Positions 48,177 to 57,234 of a stretch of 64,000 nucleotides of DNA are shown piece by piece. The notes beneath the pieces were generated by a model that made no database searches, was not told where the DNA came from, and saw only the letters and a program-made list of their open reading frames with translations. Source of the stretch: Alteromonas lipotrueiana (GTDB taxonomy: Bacteria > Pseudomonadota > Gammaproteobacteria > Enterobacterales > Alteromonadaceae); contig NZ_JAESDK010000002.1 in NCBI RefSeq assembly GCF_019249245.1, forward strand, positions 124,001 through 188,000, given 5' to 3'. Within the stretch, counting starts at the first letter, position 1, and each line of letters starts with the position of its first letter. The position numbers and the translations under genes are program-made.

Positions 48177-48310
48177 AAGCGTAAGCCATTTTTGCATTGC
48201 CCAGACAACCCGAACCAGGGCAAACGGCACGTCCTGTGCCGGTTACCCTTGCCTGCGGCTTCCTGTCTTGGCTTTCGGTTTGCTTATCTGTGCCCTGCAA
48301 AAATACGCTT
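48177..48310. other. Long bulged inverted repeat with two internal hairpins; possible structured RNA
   Basis: The ends pair over 15 bp: AAGCGT (48177-48182) with ACGCTT (48305-48310), a 5-base one-sided bulge, and ATTTTTGCA (48188-48196) with TGCAAAAAT (48296-48304). Immediately inside the left arm are a perfect TTGCCC/GGGCAA hairpin (48197-48202/48218-48223) and a CGGCAC/GTGCCG hairpin (48225-48230/48236-48241). No target-site duplication flanks it. It follows copy B by about 20 bases. I do not recognise the family. Confidence 0.55.
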
Positions 48311-48533
48311 CTATGGGCGGTAATGAGGCTAGGATGTATCACCTCCTTAATCGGCTTTGCAACGCAGAATGAAAAGCACCCTTTAGCTGCTGCCGGCAGC
48401 CCGGCGTAGTGGTGGGTGATTTGGGTGTGTCAGCAGGGATTATCTTAATAAATCTGTAGATGTATCAGCGAGTCACTATTCACTATTCATATACCTATAC
48501 GCCTCTGAGGACTGAAAAAATCACAGTTCTGGC

Positions 48534-49886
48534 TTAAACAGGGCTTTTCTTTGTTACTGAGCTTAAAATAACGCCGTCTGCCACGCGGGTTTCAATAGTC
48601 TGTCCTTCATTAATCTGCTCAATAGAGGTGACCGCATTTTGTTCGGCAAAAGTAATACTGTAGCCGCGTGCTAAAGTGGCTAACGGGCTGACAGATTGTA
48701 GAAGTTGCACTGTGTTGCCAAGGCGTTGTCGGGAGTTATTAACTTGCTTTTCTATCGTCTGGCTTAATCGATAATCCAAGGCGGAATGCCGTGCTTTAAG
48801 GCGCGCTAGCTGCATGGCGGGGTTTTGCTGATTTAAACGGCCGGTGAGCTGGTCAAGCCGGCGCTGTAATTGTGTTAAACGGGTGTTGGTTTGATGAACC
48901 AGTGTCATTTGTAATTGATCGACGTGTTGCCACTGTGTTTTCAACTGATTTGCTGGGTGGCAGGCTTTTAATCGCTGAATAAGTAATGACAGTGAATGCT
49001 GACGCTGACTATTTTTTTGTGACCAGGCTTTATGGAGTGCGCTGGTCGCCTGAGCAAGGTGCTGACGCAGTGCCACCTGGTCCTGACTTAACAGCTCAGC
49101 TCCGGCCGACGGGGTAGGGGCTCGCAAGTCAGCGACAAAATCGGCAATGGTCACATCAATTTCATGGCCTACCGCGCTCACTACCGGTAGCTGACTCTTT
49201 GCTATAGCATGTGCCAGATTTTCGTGGTTAAAACACCATAAATCTTCCAGTGAACCGCCTCCGCGGGTAAGCAGAATAACATCTACCTCGTTACGCTGGT
49301 TGGCGGTTTGCAACGCATCGATAAGCTGAGTATGGGCGCTGTCTCCCTGAACCATGCTGGGATACACCACCACTTGGGTGGTAGGGCTACGACGTTGCAA
49401 CACCGTTAATGCATCATGTAATGCCGCACCTGATAGCGAGGTAATAATACCAATTCGGCGGATGGTATGGGGCAATGGCTGTTTTTTTTCAGGGGCAAAC
49501 AAACCCGCCTGATGCAACTTAGCTTTTAATGCTTCAAAAGCTTGTTTTAGCTGACCCGCCCCGTCTGGCTCGAGATGTTCAACAACAAGCTGATAATCGC
49601 CCCGTGGTTCGTACAGACCTACCGAGGCCCGTACTAATACCTTATCGCCTTCTTTAGGGCGCTGACGCACACTACGATTGGTATTTTTAAACATAGCCGC
49701 ACGAACCTGTGCTTTATTGTCTTTTAAAGTAAAGTACCAATGCCCGGAAGCGGCACAAACAAAATTTGAGATTTCAGCAGAAAGCCAGACAAGACCAATC
49801 TCGCCTTCTAAAACGTTTCGGGCCAGGCGATTAAGCTTGGTTACAGACAAAATTTGGCGACTAGAAGAGGGGCTGTTAAATAACAT
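48534..49886 (-). CDS. xseA: Exodeoxyribonuclease VII large subunit
   Basis: The catalytic subunit of ExoVII, which degrades single-stranded DNA to oligonucleotides. The 450-residue protein has an N-terminal OB fold (VWLSAEISNFVCAASGHWYFTLKD), the catalytic domain with IGIITSLSGAALHDAL, LTRGGGSLEDLWCFN and SAVGHEIDVTIADFVADLRAPTPS, and a long coiled-coil region (about residues 280-385). It is divergent from guaB, as in many gammaproteobacteria. The small subunit gene is not in this window. Confidence 0.95.
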   Translation of the reverse strand: MLFNSPSSSRQILSVTKLNRLARNVLEGEIGLVWLSAEISNFVCAASGHWYFTLKDNKAQVRAAMFKNTNRSVRQRPKEGDKVLVRASVGLYEPRGDYQLVVEHLEPDGAGQLKQAFEALKAKLHQAGLFAPEKKQPLPHTIRRIGIITSLSGAALHDALTVLQRRSPTTQVVVYPSMVQGDSAHTQLIDALQTANQRNEVDVILLTRGGGSLEDLWCFNHENLAHAIAKSQLPVVSAVGHEIDVTIADFVADLRAPTPSAGAELLSQDQVALRQHLAQATSALHKAWSQKNSQRQHSLSLLIQRLKACHPANQLKTQWQHVDQLQMTLVHQTNTRLTQLQRRLDQLTGRLNQQNPAMQLARLKARHSALDYRLSQTIEKQVNNSRQRLGNTVQLLQSVSPLATLARGYSITFAEQNAVTSIEQINEGQTIETRVADGVILSSVTKKSPV

Positions 49887-49920
49887 TAAAAAATTTCTTA
49901 TTGATAAAATTCAAATACAG

Positions 49921-49949
49921 TTTACCTCAAACTTAAAAAACACTACAAT
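49921..49949 (+). promoter_or_regulatory. Predicted guaB promoter
   Basis: -35 TTTACC (49921-49926), a 17-base spacer and -10 TACAAT (49944-49949), 40 bases before guaB, in the gap divergent from xseA. Confidence 0.6.
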
Positions 49950-49988
49950 TGCGCCGCAATTAACCCTCGACTCAAAAGGTGTTGTTGC

Positions 49989-51458
49989 ATGCTCCGAATC
50001 GTTCAGGAAGCCCTAACATTTGATGATGTTTTGCTGGTACCCGGCCACTCATCAGTCCTCCCTCATACTGCGAACCTGCAGACTAAACTCACGCGCAATA
50101 TAACGCTGAACATTCCGATGGTCTCGGCGGCTATGGATACTGTTACCGAAGCGCGTCTGGCTATCGCTTTGGCGCAGGAAGGTGGTTTAGGATTTGTTCA
50201 TAAGAACATGCAGCCTACCGAACAGGCTCGTCATGTACGCGAAGTCAAAAAATACGAAAGTGGCGTGGTTTCTGACCCGGTTACGGTTTCTAAAGATACC
50301 GCTCTGGGCGAGGTACTGGCGCTGAGTAAGAAACTGGGCTATTCAGGTTTTCCGGTGACCGATGATGACAACAACTTAATTGGTATTGTTACCGGTCGCG
50401 ATATGCGATTTGAAAACCGGCTTGAGCTACCTGTTCATAAGGTAATGACCGGCAAAGACAAGCTGGTTACCGTTAAAGAAGGTGCCAGTTCTGAACAAGT
50501 GCTTGAACTGATGCACGCCAATCGTATTGAAAAAATTCTGGTCGTTGACGATAATTTCAAACTAACAGGTTTAATAACGGTTAAAGACTTTCAAAAAGCT
50601 GAAAGCAAACCTAATGCCTGTAAAGATTCGTTGGGTCGGTTAAGAGTTGGTGCTGCGGTTGGCGTAGGTCCGGGAACCGACGAGCGTATTGAACTATTGG
50701 TAGAAGCCGGCGTGGATGTATTGCTTATCGATACTTCTCACGGGCATTCGCAAGGCGTTATCGATCGGGTTGCGAAAGTTCGCCAGAATTACCCCAACCT
50801 TGAAATTATTGCAGGCAACGTAGCCACAGCCGCAGGCGCAAAAGCGCTGGTTGAAGCCGGTGTGGATGCGGTGAAAGTAGGCATAGGTCCAGGTTCTATT
50901 TGTACTACGCGTATTGTCACGGGCTGTGGTGTTCCGCAAATCAGCGCGGTTTCTGATGCGGTGGACGCGATTGAAGGCACCGGGGTTCCAGTAATTGCCG
51001 ACGGTGGCATCCGTTTTTCTGGTGATATTGCCAAAGCCTTAGCGGCCGGGGCAAGCTGCGTAATGGTGGGCAGTATGTTAGCTGGAACAGAAGAAGCTCC
51101 GGGTGAAGTAGAGCTTTATCAAGGCCGGTATTTCAAATCTTATCGTGGTATGGGCTCGCTGGGTGCGATGGACCAGAGCCATGGTTCTTCTGACCGCTAT
51201 TTTCAAGATCCTAACAGTGCTGAAAAACTGGTCCCTGAAGGTATCGAAGGCCGAGTGGCATACAAAGGACCAATCTCTAATATTATTCATCAGCAAATGG
51301 GCGGATTACGCTCGGCGATGGGCCTGACAGGCTGTGCAACTATTGATATTTTGCGCAACGAAGCGAAGTTTGTAAAAGTGACCTCGGCCGGAATGGGTGA
51401 GTCGCATGTGCATGACGTCAGCATCACCAAAGAAGCGCCTAACTATCGTTTAGGCTAA
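49989..51458 (+). CDS. guaB: Inosine-5'-monophosphate dehydrogenase
   Basis: Oxidises IMP to XMP, the branch point to guanine nucleotides. 489 residues: a TIM barrel interrupted by two CBS domains (about residues 95-205), the catalytic Cys in [18 protein letters not shown], and the flap/finger region with [10 protein letters not shown]. It is followed by guaA after a 70-base gap holding a strong hairpin. Confidence 0.97.
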   Translation: MLRIVQEALTFDDVLLVPGHSSVLPHTANLQTKLTRNITLNIPMVSAAMDTVTEARLAIALAQEGGLGFVHKNMQPTEQARHVREVKKYESGVVSDPVTVSKDTALGEVLALSKKLGYSGFPVTDDDNNLIGIVTGRDMRFENRLELPVHKVMTGKDKLVTVKEGASSEQVLELMHANRIEKILVVDDNFKLTGLITVKDFQKAESKPNACKDSLGRLRVGAAVGVGPGTDERIELLVEAGVDVLLIDTSHGHSQGVIDRVAKVRQNYPNLEIIAGNVATAAGAKALVEAGVDAVKVGIGPGSICTTRIVTGCGVPQISAVSDAVDAIEGTGVPVIADGGIRFSGDIAKALAAGASCVMVGSMLAGTEEAPGEVELYQGRYFKSYRGMGSLGAMDQSHGSSDRYFQDPNSAEKLVPEGIEGRVAYKGPISNIIHQQMGGLRSAMGLTGCATIDILRNEAKFVKVTSAGMGESHVHDVSITKEAPNYRLG

Positions 51459-51476
51459 GCCACGACATTGCTTTTC

Positions 51477-51507
51477 ATCAGGCTGGTTTCGACCAGCCTG
51501 ATTAGTT
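51477..51507 (+). terminator. UUCG hairpin between guaB and guaA
   Basis: A perfect 11-bp stem (51477-51487/51492-51502) closed by a TTCG tetraloop, then TAGTTTTATAT. The tail is T-rich but broken, so it may be a partial terminator that lowers guaA expression, or an mRNA stabiliser. Confidence 0.6.
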
Positions 51508-51528
51508 TTATATATACGGGTAATCATA

Positions 51529-53106
51529 ATGACCACTAATATTCATGATCAACGCATACTGATATTGGATTTCGGCTCTCAGTATAGTCAGCTAATAGCG
51601 CGGCGGGTACGAGAAATTGGCGTGTACTGCGAACTTTGGGCATGGGATGTCACCGAAGCTCAAATTCGTGAATTTAACCCTCAGGGTATTATTTTATCTG
51701 GCGGGCCAGAGTCGGTCACCCAACTTGATTCGCCCCGGGCGCCTCAGTATGTATTTGATGCCGGTGTTCCGGTACTTGGCGTATGTTATGGCATGCAGAC
51801 CATGGCCGAGCAACTCGGTGGTGGGGTATTTGGTTCGAACAAGCGCGAATTTGGTTATGCCCAGGTTGAGGTCACCGAGTCGTGTCCGCTGTTGAGCAAA
51901 ATTGAAGACCATATCGGTGATAACGGCAACGCACTAATGGATGTGTGGATGAGCCACGGCGATAAGGTACAGACAATTCCTGACGGCTTTGTGACGACCG
52001 CGCAAACACCTTCTTGCCCGCATGCGGCAATGCACAACCTTGAAAAACAGTTTTTTGGGGTGCAGTTTCATCCTGAGGTTACCCATACGCGTCAAGGCAT
52101 GCGTGTTTTGACCCATTTTGTGATGGACATCTGTAAGTGTGAAAAGCTTTGGACCGCTGAAGCGATTATTGACTATGCTATTGCACGTATTAAAGAAAAA
52201 GTAGGCGATGACCATGTGGTGCTGGGGCTTTCAGGCGGTGTAGATTCGTCGGTCGTGGCGATGCTGGTGCATCAGGCCATCGGCAGTCAGCTTACGTGTG
52301 TGTTTGTTGATAACGGCTTGCTACGCCTTAATGAAGGCCAGCAGGTTATGGATATGTTTGGCGATCATTTTGGTCTGAACATTATTAAAGTAGATGCGGA
52401 AGAACGTTTTTTAAACGCACTTCAAGGTGAAGACGAGCCTGAAGCCAAACGTAAGATTATTGGTAATGAGTTTGTACGCGTGTTTGATGAACAAGCCGCC
52501 AAACTGACTAATGCCAAGTGGCTGGCTCAGGGAACAATTTATCCTGATGTTATTGAATCTGCAGGTTCTGCTACGGGCAAAGCGCACGTTATCAAGTCGC
52601 ACCATAATGTGGGCGGGTTACCAAAAGATATGAAAATGGGTCTGGTTGAACCATTGCGCGAATTGTTTAAAGACGAGGTGCGTAAAATCGGTCTTGAGCT
52701 GGGTCTGCCTTACGATATGTTGTATCGCCATCCATTTCCGGGGCCAGGTTTGGGCGTACGGGTGCTGGGCGAGATTAAAAAAGAGTACTGCGACTTACTG
52801 CGTAAAGCGGATGCGATTTTTATCGAAGAGCTGCACGCCGCTGATTTATACAATAAAGTTAGCCAGGCGTTTACTGTATTTTTGCCGGTACGTTCGGTCG
52901 GGGTGATGGGTGATGCGCGTAAATACGATTGGGTAGTGTCGTTACGAGCGGTCGAAACCATCGACTTTATGACCGCCCACTGGGCGCATTTGCCTTACGA
53001 TTTTTTAGGGCGGGTTTCAAATCGTATCATTAACGAAATCGACGGAATTTCGCGGGTGGTTTACGATATCTCAGGCAAGCCCCCGGCTACTATTGAATGG
53101 GAATAG
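51529..53106 (+). CDS. guaA: GMP synthase (glutamine-hydrolysing)
   Basis: Aminates XMP to GMP. The 525-residue protein has a class I glutamine amidotransferase domain (nucleophile Cys in [12 protein letters not shown]; His and Glu in QFHPEVTHT), then the ATP pyrophosphatase domain with the P loop LSGGVDSSV, and the C-terminal dimerisation domain with [11 protein letters not shown]. Complete and of usual length. A terminator follows. Confidence 0.97.
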   Translation: MTTNIHDQRILILDFGSQYSQLIARRVREIGVYCELWAWDVTEAQIREFNPQGIILSGGPESVTQLDSPRAPQYVFDAGVPVLGVCYGMQTMAEQLGGGVFGSNKREFGYAQVEVTESCPLLSKIEDHIGDNGNALMDVWMSHGDKVQTIPDGFVTTAQTPSCPHAAMHNLEKQFFGVQFHPEVTHTRQGMRVLTHFVMDICKCEKLWTAEAIIDYAIARIKEKVGDDHVVLGLSGGVDSSVVAMLVHQAIGSQLTCVFVDNGLLRLNEGQQVMDMFGDHFGLNIIKVDAEERFLNALQGEDEPEAKRKIIGNEFVRVFDEQAAKLTNAKWLAQGTIYPDVIESAGSATGKAHVIKSHHNVGGLPKDMKMGLVEPLRELFKDEVRKIGLELGLPYDMLYRHPFPGPGLGVRVLGEIKKEYCDLLRKADAIFIEELHAADLYNKVSQAFTVFLPVRSVGVMGDARKYDWVVSLRAVETIDFMTAHWAHLPYDFLGRVSNRIINEIDGISRVVYDISGKPPATIEWE

Positions 53107-53136
53107 ACTAACCATTTACTACTAAGCCTTACCGTT

Positions 53137-53167
53137 AAAAGCCCGGATGAATAAATCCGGGCTTTTT
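53137..53167 (+). terminator. Terminator after guaA
   Basis: A 12-bp stem (53137-53148/53155-53166) with a 6-base loop, ending in Ts. Confidence 0.9.
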
Positions 53168-53412
53168 AAGTGAAATAAGTGTCAACTTATTCTAGGACGA
53201 GTCAAAAGAGCACTACGGGGGAGATTAAGAACGCGGAGTGCTTAATACCGGCTTTCCGGCAAGGTAAGGTCTTCACCTGTTCATTACTAATGATCTTCGA
53301 CTCGTTGCTTTATAATCCGCATCTGCTATTTGCTACCGATTGACGTCTACCCATCAAGCCACAGAGCATGTTAGCCTTGACTTACTTTCTATCAAACCCG
53401 AGATTTAAAGCC
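53168..53412. other. Intergenic region before the MDR oxidoreductase gene
   Basis: About 245 bases without a gene or a recognisable element. It must hold the promoter of the downstream oxidoreductase; no clear -35/-10 pair was seen. Confidence 0.35.
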
Positions 53413-54456
53413 ATGCTCGCATTTGGATACAAACAAACCAGTGAGACCCCACACGCTGAAGCTCTCAGTGCCTTTAACACAGCCAAGCCGACCCCCGCGG
53501 GTCATGATCTGCTTGTTGCCATTGAAGCGATATCCGTTAATCCGGTAGACACTAAAATAAGAAAAAGTGTCGCTCCCGAGGCTGACGAATTTAAGGTTTT
53601 AGGCTGGGATGCGGTAGGTACCGTGAAAGACGTCGGAAGTAAATGCAGTTTGTTTAAGCCGGGCGACAAAGTTTTTTATGCGGGGGATATTTCGCGTCAG
53701 GGCAGCAATGCTCAATTTCAATTAGTGGATGAGCGCATTGTCGGGCACGCTCCTTCATCAATCAGCAACTGTGAAGCCGCGGCCTTACCCCTGACTTCAC
53801 TGACCGCCTGGGAGTTGCTATTTTCGCGTTTGCAGGTACCTACCGATGAAGCCGGAAAGCAACAAAGCCTGCTAATTGTAGGCGGCGCCGGCGGCGTTGG
53901 TTCAATAATGATTCAGTTGGCAAAACAGCTTACCGGGCTTACTGTCATCGCCACCGCCTCCAGAGCGAAAAGCCAGGAGTGGGTGCGTAATCTGGGGGCT
54001 GATCATGTTATTGACCATAGTCAGCCCCTGGACCAGGAGTTGAAAAAAACCGGTATTGAAACCGTCGATTATGTCGCCAGCCTGACCCACACCGACACCC
54101 ATTTTGATGCCTGTGTGAATGTTCTTAAAGCGCAGGGGAAATTTGGTCTGATTGATGATCCGCAACAGCTAAATATATTAGCGTTAAAGCGTAAAAGTAT
54201 TTCGCTGCACTGGGAGTTTATGTACACCCGCTCGCTGTTCAACACCCCCGATTTACACGAGCAGCACAATATTCTTAATCAGATTAGCCGCCTGATTGAC
54301 AATAACACTTTGCGAACCACCCTGGGTGAGCATTTGGGCAAAATTACCGCCGAAAATATCCTTAAGGCTCACCAGATACTCGAATCTAACAAAGCGTGCG
54401 GTAAGCTAGTGCTTGAGGGTTTTGACGCCGACGCCGAAAATTACGACAGTGATTAA
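53413..54456 (+). CDS. MDR-family NADPH:quinone oxidoreductase / alcohol dehydrogenase-like protein
   Basis: A 347-residue medium-chain dehydrogenase/reductase. The N-terminal GroES-like domain (SVNPVDTKIRKSVAPE, then LGWDAVGTVKDVG) leads to a Rossmann domain with the cofactor motif IVGGAGGVGSIMIQLAKQ. The zinc-ligand Cys/His set of classical alcohol dehydrogenases is not evident, so this is likely a zinc-independent quinone-reductase-type enzyme, of the group often annotated as zinc-binding alcohol dehydrogenase family. ATG 53413 is preferred; the frame is open 15 codons upstream from a TTG. Substrate unknown. Confidence 0.83.
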   Translation: MLAFGYKQTSETPHAEALSAFNTAKPTPAGHDLLVAIEAISVNPVDTKIRKSVAPEADEFKVLGWDAVGTVKDVGSKCSLFKPGDKVFYAGDISRQGSNAQFQLVDERIVGHAPSSISNCEAAALPLTSLTAWELLFSRLQVPTDEAGKQQSLLIVGGAGGVGSIMIQLAKQLTGLTVIATASRAKSQEWVRNLGADHVIDHSQPLDQELKKTGIETVDYVASLTHTDTHFDACVNVLKAQGKFGLIDDPQQLNILALKRKSISLHWEFMYTRSLFNTPDLHEQHNILNQISRLIDNNTLRTTLGEHLGKITAENILKAHQILESNKACGKLVLEGFDADAENYDSD

Positions 54457-54485
54457 GCGCTGTCAGCGCTGAACTATCACCAACA

Positions 54486-54574
54486 GACCTACAAAGGTAT
54501 CGCCGGGAAAACCAAACTTTTTCCTGGCATACCCGAGCGGGCAGGCTTTGTCATCAAACGGTAACAAAGTCTGC
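54486..54574 (+). promoter_or_regulatory. Structured leader upstream of the chemoreceptor gene
   Basis: Two strong hairpins lie in this gap: a 10-bp stem with one G-U pair (54502-54511/54519-54528), and an 11-bp stem with one G-U pair and a 12-base loop (54541-54551/54564-54574). A short 4-bp helix precedes them. Neither is followed by a T run, so they are not standard terminators. Chemotaxis genes in related bacteria are often controlled by c-di-GMP riboswitches, but the conserved core of that class is not present. Confidence 0.35.
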
Positions 54575-54615
54575 GTGTAATGGCGTCCGCAAAGTTCACC
54601 TTAGGATCCGCCATT

Positions 54616-56235
54616 ATGAAGTACACCAGTATTAACCGACTGGTAATGACCCCCGTTTTAATTACTCTGATAATTCTGGTGGCACTTAATGCTGCGTCGC
54701 TTTATCAGTCTTTTTCTTTACTGAACCATTATGAACGCCTGGAAAATAATCAGCTGCAGGCAGAGCGCGAAATAAATGTGGTTTTATCCACCTTTAAAAC
54801 TCAGGTTCAGGAGTGGAAAAATGTCTTGCTGCGAGGACAGGATGAGGACGCCCGGAACAAATACTGGCAGCGTTTTTTACAACGCGAAGCTCAGATAGGC
54901 GATCTCATTGCGGCCCTGGGGCAAAACACCTACCTAAGCGAAGCAACTCAGCGTGATATCGAAAGTTTTACCCGCCCCCATGCGCTGATGGCGAAAAAAT
55001 ATCGCGACGGCTATCAGGCATTTATTGATTCGGGTTTTGACCCTGCGATGGCTGATGAGAAGGTGCGGGGAATCGACCGAGAGCCGGCCCGGTTACTGGC
55101 TTCGGCGGGAGAGAATATTGCACAGGCCTCTCATCAGGCGTTTGCCCAGCTACGTAGTACCACGCGCACTACCTTGTGGCTGATACTGGGCGCAGCGCTG
55201 CTATTGTCAGCAGGCGGTCTTCTTTATGTGGTGATGCGCTTACGTACCGGTGTGATAAAACCGGTCAGACAAATTGCACATTGTCTGGATGCGCTGTCGA
55301 AAAGCGATTACCGGGATGAGCTGAGCTACACCAGTGCGCATGAACTGGGAATACTGGCACAGGCTACCCGAGCCCTGCAAAGCAAGCTGCTCAACTCGGT
55401 CGATATGTTACAAAGCGCCGAGCAAAAAATGAGCACCGCCATCGACTCACTGGCACAGGTCAGTCAGTCAATTCAGGGTGGAGCCACCCAACAGCAGCAG
55501 GCCAGTCAGTCATTAGAGCATAGCACTACGCGGCTGACTTCCATGGTACATAATCTAACCCATATTTCTGAGCAGGTGGCACAAGCCACGGGGAGCTCCC
55601 AGGCCCAGGTTGCCAGCTGTTATGCCACCTTTGAAAAAGCCAATGCAGGATTTCATCAGCTGGCGCAAACCGTTAATGCCACCGCCGGTACGGTGAATGA
55701 GTTACAAAGTCGTAGTGTGAATATTCTGAAAGTAGTCAATGTAATTAACGAGATTGCCGATCAAACCAATTTGCTGGCCCTGAATGCTGCAATTGAAGCC
55801 GCCCGGGCGGGTGAGCATGGGCGTGGCTTTGCGGTGGTGGCTGACGAGGTCAGGGCGTTGGCAGCAAAAACCCAGCAATCAACCCGTGAAATAAATAATA
55901 TTTTATCCTCGTTTGAAGCTGAAGCTCACTCAGCGGTGGCGGCGATGACGCAGGGTAAAGCCCTGTCTGACAGTAATGCCCAGGAAGCCAGCTCGGCGTT
56001 ATCCACCCTTAGTCAGGTGGTTGCAAATATTGAGCAAACCGCAACAGTGGTGCACTCTTTACATACTACCGCCGACGAACAGGAGCAGGTTCTTAAAGAG
56101 GTCGAAGATGTCATCGGGCAGGTGGTAAGCTCGGCCGCGCATTATGAACAGCTGTCTCAACGTGATGATATCTCGGCAGCGATGAAAGCCATGGCAGCGA
56201 ATGTAGAGAAAGTTGTGGGATCCTTGACCCGCTGA
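54616..56235 (+). CDS. Methyl-accepting chemotaxis protein
   Basis: A 539-residue transmembrane chemoreceptor. Helix 1 is [17 protein letters not shown] near the N terminus; a helical periplasmic sensor (about residues 35-185) follows; helix 2 is [20 protein letters not shown]; then a HAMP domain and the cytoplasmic signalling domain with the hairpin tip [20 protein letters not shown] and [16 protein letters not shown]. The sensor resembles helical-bundle ligand domains, but the ligand is unknown. ATG 54616 is chosen for its AGGA site; an ATG 12 codons upstream has none. It is a stand-alone gene. Confidence 0.92.
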   Translation: MKYTSINRLVMTPVLITLIILVALNAASLYQSFSLLNHYERLENNQLQAEREINVVLSTFKTQVQEWKNVLLRGQDEDARNKYWQRFLQREAQIGDLIAALGQNTYLSEATQRDIESFTRPHALMAKKYRDGYQAFIDSGFDPAMADEKVRGIDREPARLLASAGENIAQASHQAFAQLRSTTRTTLWLILGAALLLSAGGLLYVVMRLRTGVIKPVRQIAHCLDALSKSDYRDELSYTSAHELGILAQATRALQSKLLNSVDMLQSAEQKMSTAIDSLAQVSQSIQGGATQQQQASQSLEHSTTRLTSMVHNLTHISEQVAQATGSSQAQVASCYATFEKANAGFHQLAQTVNATAGTVNELQSRSVNILKVVNVINEIADQTNLLALNAAIEAARAGEHGRGFAVVADEVRALAAKTQQSTREINNILSSFEAEAHSAVAAMTQGKALSDSNAQEASSALSTLSQVVANIEQTATVVHSLHTTADEQEQVLKEVEDVIGQVVSSAAHYEQLSQRDDISAAMKAMAANVEKVVGSLTR

Positions 56236-56292
56236 GCGCTTTCTGTCAGGTTGGCAATCTTGATTTTTTTGCTGCCGGGTAATTTGTAATTC

Positions 56293-57234
56293 ATGATTCC
56301 CTTGACCTTTGCTCCAATTTACAGCCAGTTAAACCTGTCGGCACGTCATCGGTTTCCTATTCAAAAGTATCAGGGGATTTATGATGCCTTACGTCGGCAG
56401 GGGGTTCCTCACAATGCATTTGAACACCCCGAACCGGTGACAGAAGATACGCTTTGTCAGTATTACGATGTAGGTTACGTACATGCGCTGACACAAGGTA
56501 AGTTAGAGGCTAAAGCCATGCGGCGGATTGGCTTTGAATGGTCGCCGCAATTAATAAAACGTTCACTCACCGCCATCGGTGGCACCTGCCTGACCGCACA
56601 TAATGCCTTGCGTGATGGCATAGCGCTAAATTTAACTGGCGGCTATCACCACGCATTTGCCAGCTATGGCTCCGGCTTTTGTTTGTTTAACGACTTGTAT
56701 CTGGCGGCTAAATCTATACAGCAGCAACCAGGTATTGATAACGTGCTGATTATTGACTGTGATGTGCATCAGGGCGATGGTACGGCGCATTTAGCCGAAA
56801 ACGACAAGTCGGTTTACACTGTGTCGTTGCATGGCGAAAAAAACTTTCCACATCGCAAACAGCATTCAAATCTTGATATGGGCTTGCCTAAACATTGTAC
56901 CGACGCAGAATATCTGGACGCTCTGGACACCACTTTGCACTTAATTGAACGCTTTTATCAGCCTGACGCTGTGATTTATGATGCCGGTGTCGATATTCAT
57001 GTTGATGATGACCTGGGTTTACTTGATATCAGTACCGCCGGGGTACGCCAACGCGACACAATGGTGCTTAACTGGTGTAAAAAGCATAGCTTACCGGTAG
57101 CCTGTGTTATCGGAGGCGGTTACCAACGCAACATTGAGGCGCTGGTCGAGGTACATATGCAGCTATTTCATGCTGCTGGGGTTACCAAAAAAGGGGGCTA
57201 TTGCCAGGGGTTAGTCATTGAATATGGGCTATAA
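56293..57234 (+). CDS. Histone deacetylase/AcuC-family deacetylase
   Basis: A 313-residue zinc deacetylase of the arginase/deacetylase fold. Catalytic residues are visible in order: GGYHHA (His pair), IDCDVHQGDG (zinc Asp and His), DAGVDIHVDDDLG (zinc Asp) and GGGY (catalytic Tyr). Bacterial members act on acetylated small molecules such as polyamines, or on protein lysines such as acetyl-CoA synthetase; the target here cannot be told. The 3' end overlaps the convergent pldA gene by 6 bases. The ribosome site is weak. Confidence 0.9.
   Translation: MIPLTFAPIYSQLNLSARHRFPIQKYQGIYDALRRQGVPHNAFEHPEPVTEDTLCQYYDVGYVHALTQGKLEAKAMRRIGFEWSPQLIKRSLTAIGGTCLTAHNALRDGIALNLTGGYHHAFASYGSGFCLFNDLYLAAKSIQQQPGIDNVLIIDCDVHQGDGTAHLAENDKSVYTVSLHGEKNFPHRKQHSNLDMGLPKHCTDAEYLDALDTTLHLIERFYQPDAVIYDAGVDIHVDDDLGLLDISTAGVRQRDTMVLNWCKKHSLPVACVIGGGYQRNIEALVEVHMQLFHAAGVTKKGGYCQGLVIEYGL

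Larger units (their letters stand above)
47989..48429 (-). pseudogene. Broken open frame across the structured der-xseA interval
   Basis: One minus-strand frame is open for 85 codons (48429-48175), has a single TAA at 48172-48174, and is open for another 60 codons down to a TGA at 47989-47991. It has no ATG near its beginning; a GTG at 48342 could start a 56-residue product, but the AGGAGGT there overlaps the GTG itself and cannot serve as its ribosome site. The translation contains TDKQTESQDRKPQARVTGTG in the first part and VAVANATKTVIFPEISLGIS in the second. The copy A repeat, read in its matching frame, gives a similar peptide with mostly conservative changes. It may be a decayed gene, a chance frame in a repeat family, or both. 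Function unknown. Confidence 0.3.

Noticed and set aside
48177-48310. Complete MITE with terminal inverted repeats
   Set aside because: No target-site duplication was found at the ends of the inverted repeat, so a transposon boundary is not supported.
48108-48409. Two plus-strand open frames of about 70 codons in the der-xseA interval
   Set aside because: They overlap each other and the structured repeat, lack ribosome sites and show no family pattern.
54457-54615. c-di-GMP-I (GEMM) riboswitch upstream of the MCP gene
   Set aside because: The hallmark core (GGGCAAACC, GACGCAAAGCC and the tetraloop receptor) could not be placed; only generic hairpins were found.
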